DNA from: CAYLNH01 sp964384625
GTDB taxonomy: Bacteria > Verrucomicrobiota > Lentisphaeria > JABSQK01
DNA: 15,258 bases
NCBI GenBank assembly: GCA_964384625.1
Contig: CAYLNH010000172.1
Coordinates: 1-15,258 of the forward strand
Reading direction: 5' to 3'
The position numbers and the translations under genes are program-made. Positions 7,312-15,205 of this stretch are shown in pieces. The notes beneath the pieces were generated by a model. It did no database searches. It saw nothing but the letters and a program-made list of their open reading frames with translations, and was not told the DNA's origin. Positions within the stretch are counted from its first letter, which is position 1. Each line of letters opens with the position of its first letter.

Positions 7312-7332
7312 CCTCAATGACCGAAAAACAGG

Positions 7333-8013
7333 CTACGGAATTTTCGACCCGTTTGCTGCGGGGGACTTCTCCGCGACCGAGCTGGATTCCGCAGCGGCCG
7401 GCGACAGCGGCGGCAATGACGGTTCGCCGGCGAAATAGGGATAGAACACATAGCGCCCGCCCTCCTGCGCCAACAGCGGATCACCGCGTTTGGCGCCGAC
7501 CATGATCGGGCCGTAGAGCCGATGTCCGCGCAATCCCAGGCCGACGGTCGGATAGCCGGAGATGCTGCCGGCCGCCAGCTTCTGCGCCTGCGGCCAGAGC
7601 GCCAGGGCCACGGTGCGCTGTTCGTCCACCGAAAGCTTCTTCATCGCCGGCACGTAAACCAGAAACATGCAGTACTTGCCGCGCCGCAGGCAGTAGACTC
7701 GCGGCATCTGGATCTGCTTCGGGTCGGCCTCCGTCGGGAACCCCAGTTCCTCCCCCAGTTCGGCAATGAAGTGCGTGCGCAGGTGCTTTGCCAGACGCTC
7801 CGCTTCCGGCGAATTGCCGTTGTCGTCCGCGCCCTTGGGGTCGACCAGCATGCAGTCCGCAAGGAAGACCTCGCGAAAGCCCGCCGTCTTCGGATCACCG
7901 AGTTCCTTCTTCGCCTGCCGATCGTACAGGCGGTTGACGCGGATGTAGAAATACACCCCCATCGTTCCCAGGAAAACGACAATCACAAACAAAATGAATC
8001 GGATCCGTCCCAA
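7333..8013 (-). CDS. Membrane-anchored protein of unknown function
   Basis: Protein of 226 residues. The start is TTG at 8013, supported by CGGAG 6 nt upstream; there is no ATG nearby and the hydrophobic anchor begins right after it. Residues 5-24 (RFILFVIVVFLGTMGVYFYI) form one N-terminal transmembrane helix with few charges before it, so the rest probably faces the periplasm or outside. The middle (about 45-195) is a compact mixed domain with MPRVYCLRRGKYCMFLVYV (103-121) and GRYVFYPYF (186-194). The tail from 198 is low-complexity Pro/Ser/Ala. I recognise no family. It starts 15 nt after the GH2 gene stop and is therefore almost certainly co-transcribed with it, but nothing shows a carbohydrate role. 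Confidence 0.8.
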   Translation of the reverse strand: MGRIRFILFVIVVFLGTMGVYFYIRVNRLYDRQAKKELGDPKTAGFREVFLADCMLVDPKGADDNGNSPEAERLAKHLRTHFIAELGEELGFPTEADPKQIQMPRVYCLRRGKYCMFLVYVPAMKKLSVDEQRTVALALWPQAQKLAAGSISGYPTVGLGLRGHRLYGPIMVGAKRGDPLLAQEGGRYVFYPYFAGEPSLPPLSPAAAESSSVAEKSPAANGSKIP

Positions 8014-8028
8014 GCGTAACTCCGCAGT

Positions 8029-9969
8029 TCAGATATTGCGACACACCTCACGCAACGCCAACGCCGCCGGTTTCGGGCGGCCGTACATGTCTACTATAGC
8101 CGTATTTGCCGTACATGGAAAGCTGTCGTGGCCCATCCACAGGAGCAGGCCGCCGACCGCGGGGAAGCGGTTCTTCGTCTCGGCCATGGCCTTGACCAGG
8201 GCCCGGGCCTGCCGTGACTGGCTCCAGTCGACGTATTCCTCCAGGCTTTCCGGGGCGCGCTCCTGCTCCTGCCGGAAGGTCTCCCACTCGATCCACCAGT
8301 TGGTCCGGCGCCACAACGGATTGTCAACCGTTCCCGGAAGTTCCGGCAGGTCCCCCTTGCTGCCGCGGATGATATCCGCCGGGGATGCCGAAGGCGCCCC
8401 GGTCTCGGAGCGGAACAGCGCGTCGTCGTTCTCCCAGTAGTCGGCCCAGCCGACGTCATTGTCCATGCGCCAGGGGCCGTGCACATCCCAGTGCAGGTTC
8501 TTCCCGAAGTCCTCCCGGCGGGCTGTGAACCGCGGCCCGCTGGACGAACTCGGCAGGAACCGGCGGTCCGGGTCCAACGCCCCGACGACATCGGCCAGCC
8601 GCCGGATCAGCGGATGCGCGCAGGTCACCGGCAGGCCGCAGCCCTTCCTGGTCTGCGCCAGGTCCTGCTGCAGTTCGTTGCCGCCGCACCACACCGCCAA
8701 CGAAACATGGTGCCGCCGCCGCGCAATGTAACTCCGGGCGATCGCGTCCATCGCATCGATTGCTGCGGGATCCTCCGGCGGCCAGTTGTCCATCCCCGAC
8801 GACGACAGCGGGAACTCCTGCCAGACCAGGAGCCCCAAGCGGTCGCAATGCCGATAGAACACGTCTGTGCCCAACACCGCCCCACCCCACACACGCAACA
8901 TCGTGAATCCAAGGTCCGCGTAGAGCTCCAGGCGCTTCACGTACTCCGCCTCCGGTACGTCCGCGAAGTTCGGCCGGATCGGCGTCCAGTTCACGCCGCA
9001 CAGAAAAATCTGCTTCCCGTTCACCGCGCAGACCCAGGGGTCGGCGTCCACCGGCGCACCCGCGCATGATTCCCAGACCAGATGTTTGAAACCGACTTGC
9101 CGCTCCATGCAGTCGTGCACGGTGTTTTCCGTGTCCAGCAATTCGATCTTCACCCGGTACAGCGGCTGGTCGCCGTGGCCGTTGGGCCACCACAACGCCA
9201 CGTCAAGTCCCTGCCGGCGGAAACCGCGTTCATACACGTCCAGCGCGACTTCTTCACGACATACTTCGCCATCGTCCCCGGTCAGCGTCAGGCGCACGCG
9301 GTCCGCATCACCCGTCGCCCCGCCCCGGACTTCCAACCAGCCGTGCGGCAGGTCCGCGCCGGCCCGGACCGTCGGCGCCGTCAGTTCCGTGCCGTCGCCG
9401 ACGTCCAGACGAATGCCGTCCCAGATGCCGATCTGGACCAACCGGCTGGTCCAGTCCCAGGTGTAGTTGAACCGCGTCTTCCACTCGGTCATCTGCGAGG
9501 TAAATCCGAATTGCCCCAGCCAGCGCGGGGGGCAGTCGAAGACGATCTGCAGCGTGTTGCCGCTGTCCTGCAGGTGCGGCTTCAAGTCAAACGTGTGCGG
9601 CACGAACGTCCCCTTGAAGGTCGCAATCTGTTCCTGGTTCACCAGGATCCAGCCGGAGTAATCCAGCCCGTCGCAGACCAGCCGGACCTCGTCGTGCTGC
9701 AGCCAGTTGTCCGGAAGATCGGCGAAGTAGATCCAGTGCCGGTTCTCAACCCACTCGCCCGCGCGCGCGTCCAACCCGACGTTCCAGTCGGGGATCAATT
9801 CCGCGTCCAACAGGGCCTGCTGCACCGATCCCGGCACCGGCGCCGGCACCGGGGTGACCTCGGACCGGCTGTCGGCGCCGATCTCCATGCTCTTGCCGAA
9901 GCGCCAGCCGTGCGGGGTATAGCCGGCCACCTGCCAGCGCAGCGTACTCAAATCGTAGGTGTGTTTCAT
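8029..9969 (-). CDS. Glycoside hydrolase family 2, beta-mannosidase-like
   Basis: Protein of 646 residues. It would hydrolyse terminal beta-linked sugars, most likely beta-mannosides. An N-terminal galactose-binding-like sandwich (about 15-190) contains YTWDWTSRL (169-177) and SGWILVN (105-111), typical of the beta-mannosidase branch. An Ig-like sandwich follows (about 195-300), then the TIM barrel (about 312-646) with FTMLRVWGGAVLGTDVFY (355-372) and GLLVWQEF (379-386). The acid/base is Glu432 in WCGGNE; the nucleophile is probably Glu522 in FRSETGAPS. I see no signal peptide, so it is probably cytoplasmic. It is shorter than classical beta-mannosidases (about 800-850 residues): the C-terminal sandwich domains are missing. 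The exact substrate (mannoside, glucosaminide or galactoside) cannot be read from the sequence. ATG 9969 has no clear ribosome-binding site, and a duplicated 23-bp unit lies just upstream. Confidence 0.93.
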   Translation of the reverse strand: MKHTYDLSTLRWQVAGYTPHGWRFGKSMEIGADSRSEVTPVPAPVPGSVQQALLDAELIPDWNVGLDARAGEWVENRHWIYFADLPDNWLQHDEVRLVCDGLDYSGWILVNQEQIATFKGTFVPHTFDLKPHLQDSGNTLQIVFDCPPRWLGQFGFTSQMTEWKTRFNYTWDWTSRLVQIGIWDGIRLDVGDGTELTAPTVRAGADLPHGWLEVRGGATGDADRVRLTLTGDDGEVCREEVALDVYERGFRRQGLDVALWWPNGHGDQPLYRVKIELLDTENTVHDCMERQVGFKHLVWESCAGAPVDADPWVCAVNGKQIFLCGVNWTPIRPNFADVPEAEYVKRLELYADLGFTMLRVWGGAVLGTDVFYRHCDRLGLLVWQEFPLSSSGMDNWPPEDPAAIDAMDAIARSYIARRRHHVSLAVWCGGNELQQDLAQTRKGCGLPVTCAHPLIRRLADVVGALDPDRRFLPSSSSGPRFTARREDFGKNLHWDVHGPWRMDNDVGWADYWENDDALFRSETGAPSASPADIIRGSKGDLPELPGTVDNPLWRRTNWWIEWETFRQEQERAPESLEEYVDWSQSRQARALVKAMAETKNRFPAVGGLLLWMGHDSFPCTANTAIVDMYGRPKPAALALREVCRNI

Positions 9970-9978
9970 GATGGGCTC

Positions 9979-10026
9979 TGGAGTGATGGAGGGTTGGATG
10001 GGTTGGAGTGATGGAGTATTGGATGG
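9979..10026. repeat. Two-copy short tandem repeat (period 25 bp)
   Basis: TGGAGTGATGGAG plus a TTGGATGG tail occurs at 9979-10001 and again at 10004-10026, with 21 of 23 bases identical. It begins 10 nt upstream of the GH2 start and covers its expected ribosome-binding and promoter area. On the minus strand it reads as CCATCACTCCA-type units. Confidence 0.8.
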
Positions 10027-10116
10027 CTGAGACTCTGCCCACCACCGGTCCTGCGTGCCGAAGGAACGATGATCGGGACTTCGGGTCGGGCGCTAAACAT
10101 GGGCGCTGCCGGCCGC

Positions 10117-10143
10117 AATGCAAGTCCCCGCAAGGATTGCATT
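10117..10143. promoter_or_regulatory. Hairpin/dyad upstream of the ankyrin gene
   Basis: AATGCAA (10117-10123) and TTGCATT (10137-10143) are a perfect inverted repeat, and inside them TCC pairs with GGA. It ends 27 nt before the chosen ATG at 10171. It may be an operator in the divergent promoter region or a leader hairpin. If translation started at 10069 it would lie within the coding region. Confidence 0.3.
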
Positions 10144-10170
10144 CGCCGCCGATTCAGGGCAGATTACGGC

Positions 10171-13100
10171 ATGTCGGATGGGTCTACCCAACGCAAACTG
10201 AAACGCCGCGGCTATCTGTTGCTCGCGACGGCCATCCTCGTCCTCCCGGCGGTCGGCGCCTGGTACGGCATCAATACCCTGACCGCCAACCAGCTCGACC
10301 TGATGCAGATGATCGAGATCGGCGATGTCGACGGCGTCCGCTACCATCTGCACTGGCGCCGCGAACGCCTCGACTGGGCCATCTGGCCGGGCAGGTCACC
10401 GTTGTATCGGGCAACAGAACTGGGCCGAGCAAAGATTGTTGAGGCGCTGCTGCAAGCCGGCGTCAATCCGGATTCTGTCGACGCCGAACGCGAAACCGCT
10501 TTGCGGCTCGCCGTCCGGGAAGAACGTGCCGCAATCGTGGAAACGCTGCTGCGCCACGGCTGTCGGACAGACATCTTCGGACAGTCGGAATTCGCCCCAC
10601 TGCACTACGCCGTTTTCGAGGAGAGCCTGGACATCATCAGGCTGCTCCTGAAGTACGGCGCTGACCCCACAGCCCGATCCAGAGATCCGATGCGGCTGAC
10701 GTCCCTCGAACTCGCGGCGGCGGACGGCAAATATGATGGGGCAAAGGTCCTGTTGGAGAACGGCGTCCCCATCGATCACCCGGACACTCGGGGGCGGACG
10801 GCCTTGTACTGGGCGGCCTGGGAGGGACAATCCGGTATCGCCGACCTGCTGCTCGAACACGGCGCCGGCGTCAACCACAGAGACCACGAAGGCAATACCC
10901 CCTTGCATTTCGCCGGAGATGCCGACGTTGTTGACGTCCTCATGAAACACGGCGCTGACGTGAAGGCAAGGAGCCGGAGCGGCAATACCGCGCTGCACCA
11001 GCAGTGCAAATTCAAGCGCGACCCGGAAACCGTAGCGGCCCTTATCTCAGCGGGAATCGAGGTCAACGCCAGAAACGATGACGGACGTAGCGCCTTGATG
11101 ATCGCCGTCGACTGGGAACTGGATGATGATCCCTCGGCAGGCTGGGACCCCAGGAGTCACGGGCCCAAAGACAGACGACGGGAAAAACGGTGCAGCGTCC
11201 GAATTGCCCGGGTTCTTCTCCGGGCCGGCGCCGATCCGAACGTCACCGATCGCTTCGGGCGAACGCCTCTGTTCCATGTGCTTCGCGACGGCGACCGTGA
11301 AACGGCGGAATGCTTTATGGCCCACGGCGCGCCACTGCGCGGGCTGGCCTGGCCCAGTGCGTTGGCGTTTGCCGGCGACCAACCGGCATTGGAGCAACCC
11401 GATCGTCATTTCGACGAAACTTACGAGCAGCGGTATCGACCGGACGACCTGACCTGGGCCCCGTCATTCTGGGCCATTTTCGCGGATCATCCCGCTGCTT
11501 TTGATGCGGCTCCGGGGGGCCACGGCGAGGACGAACACTGGCGCAGCGGCATCAGTCTGGCGGCGGAATGGGGCAGCACCTCCTGTCTGCGAAACTGGCG
11601 GCTGCACAAAAAGACACTGAACCCAAAACACCGGCAACGCGTCCCCCTGATCGAAGCCGCCCGCTACGGCGAGCTCGAAGCCGCCGAAATACTCATCCGC
11701 AACGGCGCCGAGATCAACCGGACAGACGACCTCGGCCACGCCCCATTGACCGCGGCCCTCAAGCGTAGGGACGTCGCGATGGTCAAACTGCTGCTCAAAG
11801 CCGGGGCCCACCCAAGCCGCAGGCTCGAAACGAAGATCAGCTATCGCCGCACGGTCCTCACGGAGCCGCCGATGAAACTGGCGGTCCAGTCCGGCAACAT
11901 CGAGATCGTCAAGGCGATGCTGGCCGCCAAAGCAAAACCGGGATACTGGGGCTCACTTCCGTACAACCAGCCCAGTGCGCTCGCCATTGCCCGCGAAATG
12001 CTCGCGGCTGGCGGCTCGCCTGAGCACGCCCTGCAATGCCTCTATTATGTCCAGGACCCCGCCCCATTCGTCGATCTCTACCTCGACGCCGGTGCCGACG
12101 TGAACGCCGTATCAGAGGGCGGTTGGACACTGGCACACCAGGCCGCAGCGCCGGTCATCCGGGCTCTCGCAAAACACGGAGTCGACCTGAATCGGCAGAA
12201 TGACGAAGGCTGGACACCGTTGGAGTTGGCCGTCATGAGCGGACAGGACTCAATCAGCCGCCAGCGCGCTGCCAGAGCGCTCCGCGAACTGGGCGCCGCC
12301 GTCAAGGGACTGCCGCCCGAACATATGCTGGCGTTCGCCGGTGACGCGGCCGGTCTCAAGGACCTCCTTGCGCAGCGGCCCACTGCCGTTCACACCACTT
12401 CTCGGGGCAAGTGGACGCCGCTGCACTGGGCCGCCTGGCGCGGCAATCCGGCAACCATCAAGGTCCTCCTTGAACACAAGGCGGACATCAGCGCCAGAAA
12501 CGGATTCAAGTACACTCCTCTCCACGTTGCCGCATTCTGGGGCAGTGCAGAAGCGATTCAGCTGCTGATTGACGCCGGCGCCGACCCCAACGCCCCGGCG
12601 CAATACGAGTCGAGAACGCCGCTTGTCCTGGCGATCCGCAGCGGCAATCCGGAGACGGTCCGCCGCCTGCTGGCGAATGGCTTGGCGTTGAATCCTGCGG
12701 ACAAGGACGTGCTGCCACCGATCGCGGCGGCAATGCCAAAGCCCGCCGTCTTCAGCGAGTTGGTAGACGCCGGCGCCCGCATGCGGGGAGGCCGACCGTC
12801 CTCCTGGATCTATGAAGCCGTCGATTCCGGAAATCCTGCAGCGCTGAAATGGGTCCTGGCCAACTTGGGTGATGACGTGGGCGATCTTGATTCCCGCCTC
12901 TCGCTATGCCGGGGGAACTTTGCCGATGAACTGGTGCAACTGCTGCTGCAGGCGGGGGCGTCGCCGGACGGCACACCGGACCAGACGACCACGCCGCTCC
13001 ACACATTCGCAAAACGGGGCGCCGTGGAACTGGTCCGTCTGCTCATCAAGGCCGGCGCTCGCGTCAACCTGCTGGACGACCACAATCACACACCATTGGA

Positions 13101-14283
13101 ATGTGCTGCTGCCGCCGGGCATAGGCAGATTGTAGAACTACTGAAACAACACCAGGCAGAAACCGGGGCCTCACAGATTGCCGCCGGTCGCCGACAGGTC
13201 CTGGCAACGCCGTTCTGGAAACTGGCGCCCATCCCGCAGGCATCGCCCTATCACCCCGTGCGGCCGGCCTTCACCGGGCCGCGCAGTGTGTTTGATAATC
13301 CCCCGACAATGACCGGCGCTGCCAAAGAGGCAGAGATTATCTGTCTCGGCCGGGCCGCGAGCTTGACCAAGACCGCTGATACGACAACCGTGCAAGCGGG
13401 AGATGCAAGCATGTGGCACTCGGAAAAGGCTGCCGTGTGGAAGGCTGATTTCCGTGTTGCCCACACCTTGAAAGGCGAGCCTGCGGAGACGCTTTCCGTC
13501 TCCTATCCCTTCTATCCGAAACCCAAGGTGATCGTGAGCTCGGTTCCGAAAACAGCACAAGTACCATCAAAGGATGCGTGCATTCTGTTCCTCGACAAGA
13601 ATGGTGATACTACCTGCAAGCCGTACCGCCACGATTATTACGTCTTTCCCGTCAGCAAAGACGCCTTGCGAAGCAAGGCAGACACTGTGGCGGGCGCCTT
13701 CATGGACAGCCTTCGCGGAAGCGGCTTAACCGCCGAGATGATCGACCAACACTTCGATGCTCTCCACAAACTGCTGCCGCCCGAGAAGTGCCGGAGCTTC
13801 GCTTTGGAGATAGCCAAAAGTGCGAACCCCATGACGGCTGCCTACGCCTACCTGACATTGATCAAACTCGACGTTGCCCCGCCGTCCGCCGGCTTCGCCG
13901 ACGTAGCCGACCAGATCGCTGGCGACTCGAATGAAGAAATCGCGAAACTCGGCCCGCGACTGGTGAATGAGCTGATCAAGATGATCAAGTACCGCAAGTG
14001 GTCTGATGACGGCCTGCAGGTCCTTCACACGATCCTGCAGAACCCGGACTCACGCGTCTTCGCACACGCGCTGACCGCCGTGGCGGAGTTCGCCCGGCCG
14101 GCATCGGAGAAGCCGTTGGTGCGTTGCCTGCAAAACCAGAAACTCTCGGTGCGCAATCAATACTGGTGCCTGGTCGGATTGTCGCGCATCCGGCAGGAGG
14201 ACCTGTGCGGCGGCCGCTGGGAGACGTTTAGTAAGGCCCCGCAGAAGTACGTCAACGCGGCATTGACGAAGTATCGGAAGTAG
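10171..14283 (+). CDS. Large membrane-anchored ankyrin-repeat protein with C-terminal beta-rich and helical domains
   Basis: Protein of 1370 residues. A basic N-terminus is followed by one transmembrane helix (about 13-33, GYLLLATAILVLPAVGAWYG), so the bulk probably lies outside the cytoplasmic membrane. Residues about 39-1000 hold roughly 20 recognisable ankyrin repeats (examples: GRTALYWAAWEGQSGIADLL, TPLHVAAFWGSAEAIQLLID, and many LLxxGADPN or GAxVN loops), broken by non-repeat inserts near 315-345 and 391-490. Residues about 1053-1160 (EAEIICLGRAASL, FRVAHTLKGEPAETLSVSY, DACILFLD) look like a beta-rich, NTR-like domain. Residues 1170-1370 are helical and HEAT-like (VLHTILQNPDSRVFAHALTA). 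Ankyrin repeats bind proteins; the partner is unknown. A start at 10069 with AAGGA only 3 nt away is possible, but its extra 34 residues look like read-through. Divergent from GH2 and followed by a methyltransferase gene. Confidence 0.85.
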   Translation: MSDGSTQRKLKRRGYLLLATAILVLPAVGAWYGINTLTANQLDLMQMIEIGDVDGVRYHLHWRRERLDWAIWPGRSPLYRATELGRAKIVEALLQAGVNPDSVDAERETALRLAVREERAAIVETLLRHGCRTDIFGQSEFAPLHYAVFEESLDIIRLLLKYGADPTARSRDPMRLTSLELAAADGKYDGAKVLLENGVPIDHPDTRGRTALYWAAWEGQSGIADLLLEHGAGVNHRDHEGNTPLHFAGDADVVDVLMKHGADVKARSRSGNTALHQQCKFKRDPETVAALISAGIEVNARNDDGRSALMIAVDWELDDDPSAGWDPRSHGPKDRRREKRCSVRIARVLLRAGADPNVTDRFGRTPLFHVLRDGDRETAECFMAHGAPLRGLAWPSALAFAGDQPALEQPDRHFDETYEQRYRPDDLTWAPSFWAIFADHPAAFDAAPGGHGEDEHWRSGISLAAEWGSTSCLRNWRLHKKTLNPKHRQRVPLIEAARYGELEAAEILIRNGAEINRTDDLGHAPLTAALKRRDVAMVKLLLKAGAHPSRRLETKISYRRTVLTEPPMKLAVQSGNIEIVKAMLAAKAKPGYWGSLPYNQPSALAIAREMLAAGGSPEHALQCLYYVQDPAPFVDLYLDAGADVNAVSEGGWTLAHQAAAPVIRALAKHGVDLNRQNDEGWTPLELAVMSGQDSISRQRAARALRELGAAVKGLPPEHMLAFAGDAAGLKDLLAQRPTAVHTTSRGKWTPLHWAAWRGNPATIKVLLEHKADISARNGFKYTPLHVAAFWGSAEAIQLLIDAGADPNAPAQYESRTPLVLAIRSGNPETVRRLLANGLALNPADKDVLPPIAAAMPKPAVFSELVDAGARMRGGRPSSWIYEAVDSGNPAALKWVLANLGDDVGDLDSRLSLCRGNFADELVQLLLQAGASPDGTPDQTTTPLHTFAKRGAVELVRLLIKAGARVNLLDDHNHTPLECAAAAGHRQIVELLKQHQAETGASQIAAGRRQVLATPFWKLAPIPQASPYHPVRPAFTGPRSVFDNPPTMTGAAKEAEIICLGRAASLTKTADTTTVQAGDASMWHSEKAAVWKADFRVAHTLKGEPAETLSVSYPFYPKPKVIVSSVPKTAQVPSKDACILFLDKNGDTTCKPYRHDYYVFPVSKDALRSKADTVAGAFMDSLRGSGLTAEMIDQHFDALHKLLPPEKCRSFALEIAKSANPMTAAYAYLTLIKLDVAPPSAGFADVADQIAGDSNEEIAKLGPRLVNELIKMIKYRKWSDDGLQVLHTILQNPDSRVFAHALTAVAEFARPASEKPLVRCLQNQKLSVRNQYWCLVGLSRIRQEDLCGGRWETFSKAPQKYVNAALTKYRK

Positions 14284-14310
14284 GCAGAAGTTCATTGGCA
14301 GGTGGATGAA

Positions 14311-14327
14311 CCGCCTCGGAGAGGCGG
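14311..14327 (+). other. Hairpin after the ankyrin gene, possible terminator or palindromic repeat
   Basis: CCGCCTC (14311-14317) and GAGGCGG (14321-14327) form a perfect 7-bp stem with loop GGA, 27 nt after the stop codon at 14283. The following bases (GCTACTTTGTG) are only mildly T-rich. It could end the ankyrin transcript, or be a REP-like intergenic palindrome. Confidence 0.4.
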
Positions 14328-14407
14328 GCTACTTTGTGAGTGGCCGCCCTTCCCATCATCTCTTTCTCCCGTATCTTTCTTTCAGCTCCCTAACTGAGGA
14401 TGAACGA

Positions 14408-15154
14408 ATGCATATACGGCATGAAGCGGCAGACTGGTCGCAGTACAAGATGAATATGCGCGAGCCGCATAACGAGTTGGAACCGATCGAGCAGGAGATT
14501 GCCGTGGTCGATGCCGCCCTGCAGGCGTTGGTGGAGGCCGGCGTTCTGCCGACCAGCGATTACGAGAAGGATCTGTTTCTGGCGTTTCGCAACGCCGTGA
14601 AGGAGAACTTCGAAATTCCGTGGACCGCGATCTCGCCGCGGGTGCAGCGGCTGATCTGGGCCGTGAACGCCATTCATCAGCCGCAGAACCTGATTGCGGT
14701 CGGCGTCTTCTGCGGCTTTACCTTTATCTCGAACGCCGGTGCGGCAATCGGCCCCGGCGCGGCCTTCGACGCTGACCGCGTCATCGGCATCGAGATCAAC
14801 GAAGACGACGCCGCGCTGGCGCAGCGCAATGTCAGCAGTATAGACCCGACAGGGAAGGGGCAGGTGCTGGCGGTCGACGGCGTGCAGTGGCTGCGGGACG
14901 ACCCGGAACCGGTGGACCTGCTGTATCTCGACGCGACAGCGCCTGGCGAAGAGGGGAAGTCGCTGTATCTGCGTCTGCTGCAGGCCGCCCTGCCCCGCAT
15001 GAAGTCCGGGTCTTTGGTGCTGGCACACAACTCACAAAACGCTGCAGACTCGCTGCAGGAGTACCTGCAGACCGTGCGTGACCCGGCGCAATTCGGCGCC
15101 GGCATCAACTGTGTGTTGGATGACCAGGGCCTGGAAGTGTCAAGCGTGAAATAG
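14408..15154 (+). CDS. Class I SAM-dependent methyltransferase-like protein (probable O-methyltransferase)
   Basis: Protein of 248 residues. The frame is open upstream to 14306, but ATG 14408 has a strong GAGGA 7 nt before it and the upstream residues run through a hairpin, so 14408 is chosen. A helical N-terminal part (about 25-90) precedes a Rossmann fold: motif I at AVGVFCGFTF (97-106), the acidic end of strand 2 at VIGIEI (125-130, Glu129 likely contacting SAM ribose), motif AVDGVQWL (155-162), strand 4 DLLYLDA (170-176) and strand 5 GSLVLAHN (201-208). The layout resembles caffeoyl-CoA-type or Methyltransf_24 O-methyltransferases. Motif I is unusual: VGVFCGFTF replaces the common D/ExGxGxG pattern. 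The acceptor is unknown. It follows the ankyrin gene by 124 nt with a hairpin between, so co-transcription is uncertain. Confidence 0.85.
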   Translation: MHIRHEAADWSQYKMNMREPHNELEPIEQEIAVVDAALQALVEAGVLPTSDYEKDLFLAFRNAVKENFEIPWTAISPRVQRLIWAVNAIHQPQNLIAVGVFCGFTFISNAGAAIGPGAAFDADRVIGIEINEDDAALAQRNVSSIDPTGKGQVLAVDGVQWLRDDPEPVDLLYLDATAPGEEGKSLYLRLLQAALPRMKSGSLVLAHNSQNAADSLQEYLQTVRDPAQFGAGINCVLDDQGLEVSSVK

Positions 15155-15205
15155 GGGTGTGAGTTGGCAGGGGGAGTGTCGAGTGTGGGTGATCGACTGT
15201 AGTCG

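Larger units (their letters stand above)
6938..7332. other. Gene-free region upstream of the sigma factor operon
   Basis: These 395 nt hold the 3' end of the GH2/anchored-protein transcript and the promoter for the sigma factor. No gene is supportable. An A+T patch at 7018-7025 reads TAATAATC on the minus strand and could be a -10 element, but I see no well-spaced -35. A dyad TCCCGAC/GTCGGGA occurs at 7139-7161. The string around 7240-7260 shares 18 of 20 bases with 54-73 at the left end of the window. Confidence 0.45.
9970..10170. other. Divergent intergenic region between GH2 and ankyrin genes
   Basis: These 201 nt must carry the promoters of both divergent genes. They contain two copies of a 23-bp unit (9979-10026) next to the GH2 start and a dyad (10117-10143) next to the ankyrin gene. 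I find no clear sigma-70 boxes. Confidence 0.5.

Noticed and set aside
9082..10011. Plus-strand open frame (309 codons) across the GH2 gene
   Set aside because: It is antisense to a gene with intact GH2 catalytic motifs, and its composition is that of a shadow frame.
10069..10170. Earlier start for the ankyrin protein
   Set aside because: AAGGA is only 3 nt from the ATG and the extra residues cross a dyad and look non-coding. It remains possible but is less likely than 10171.
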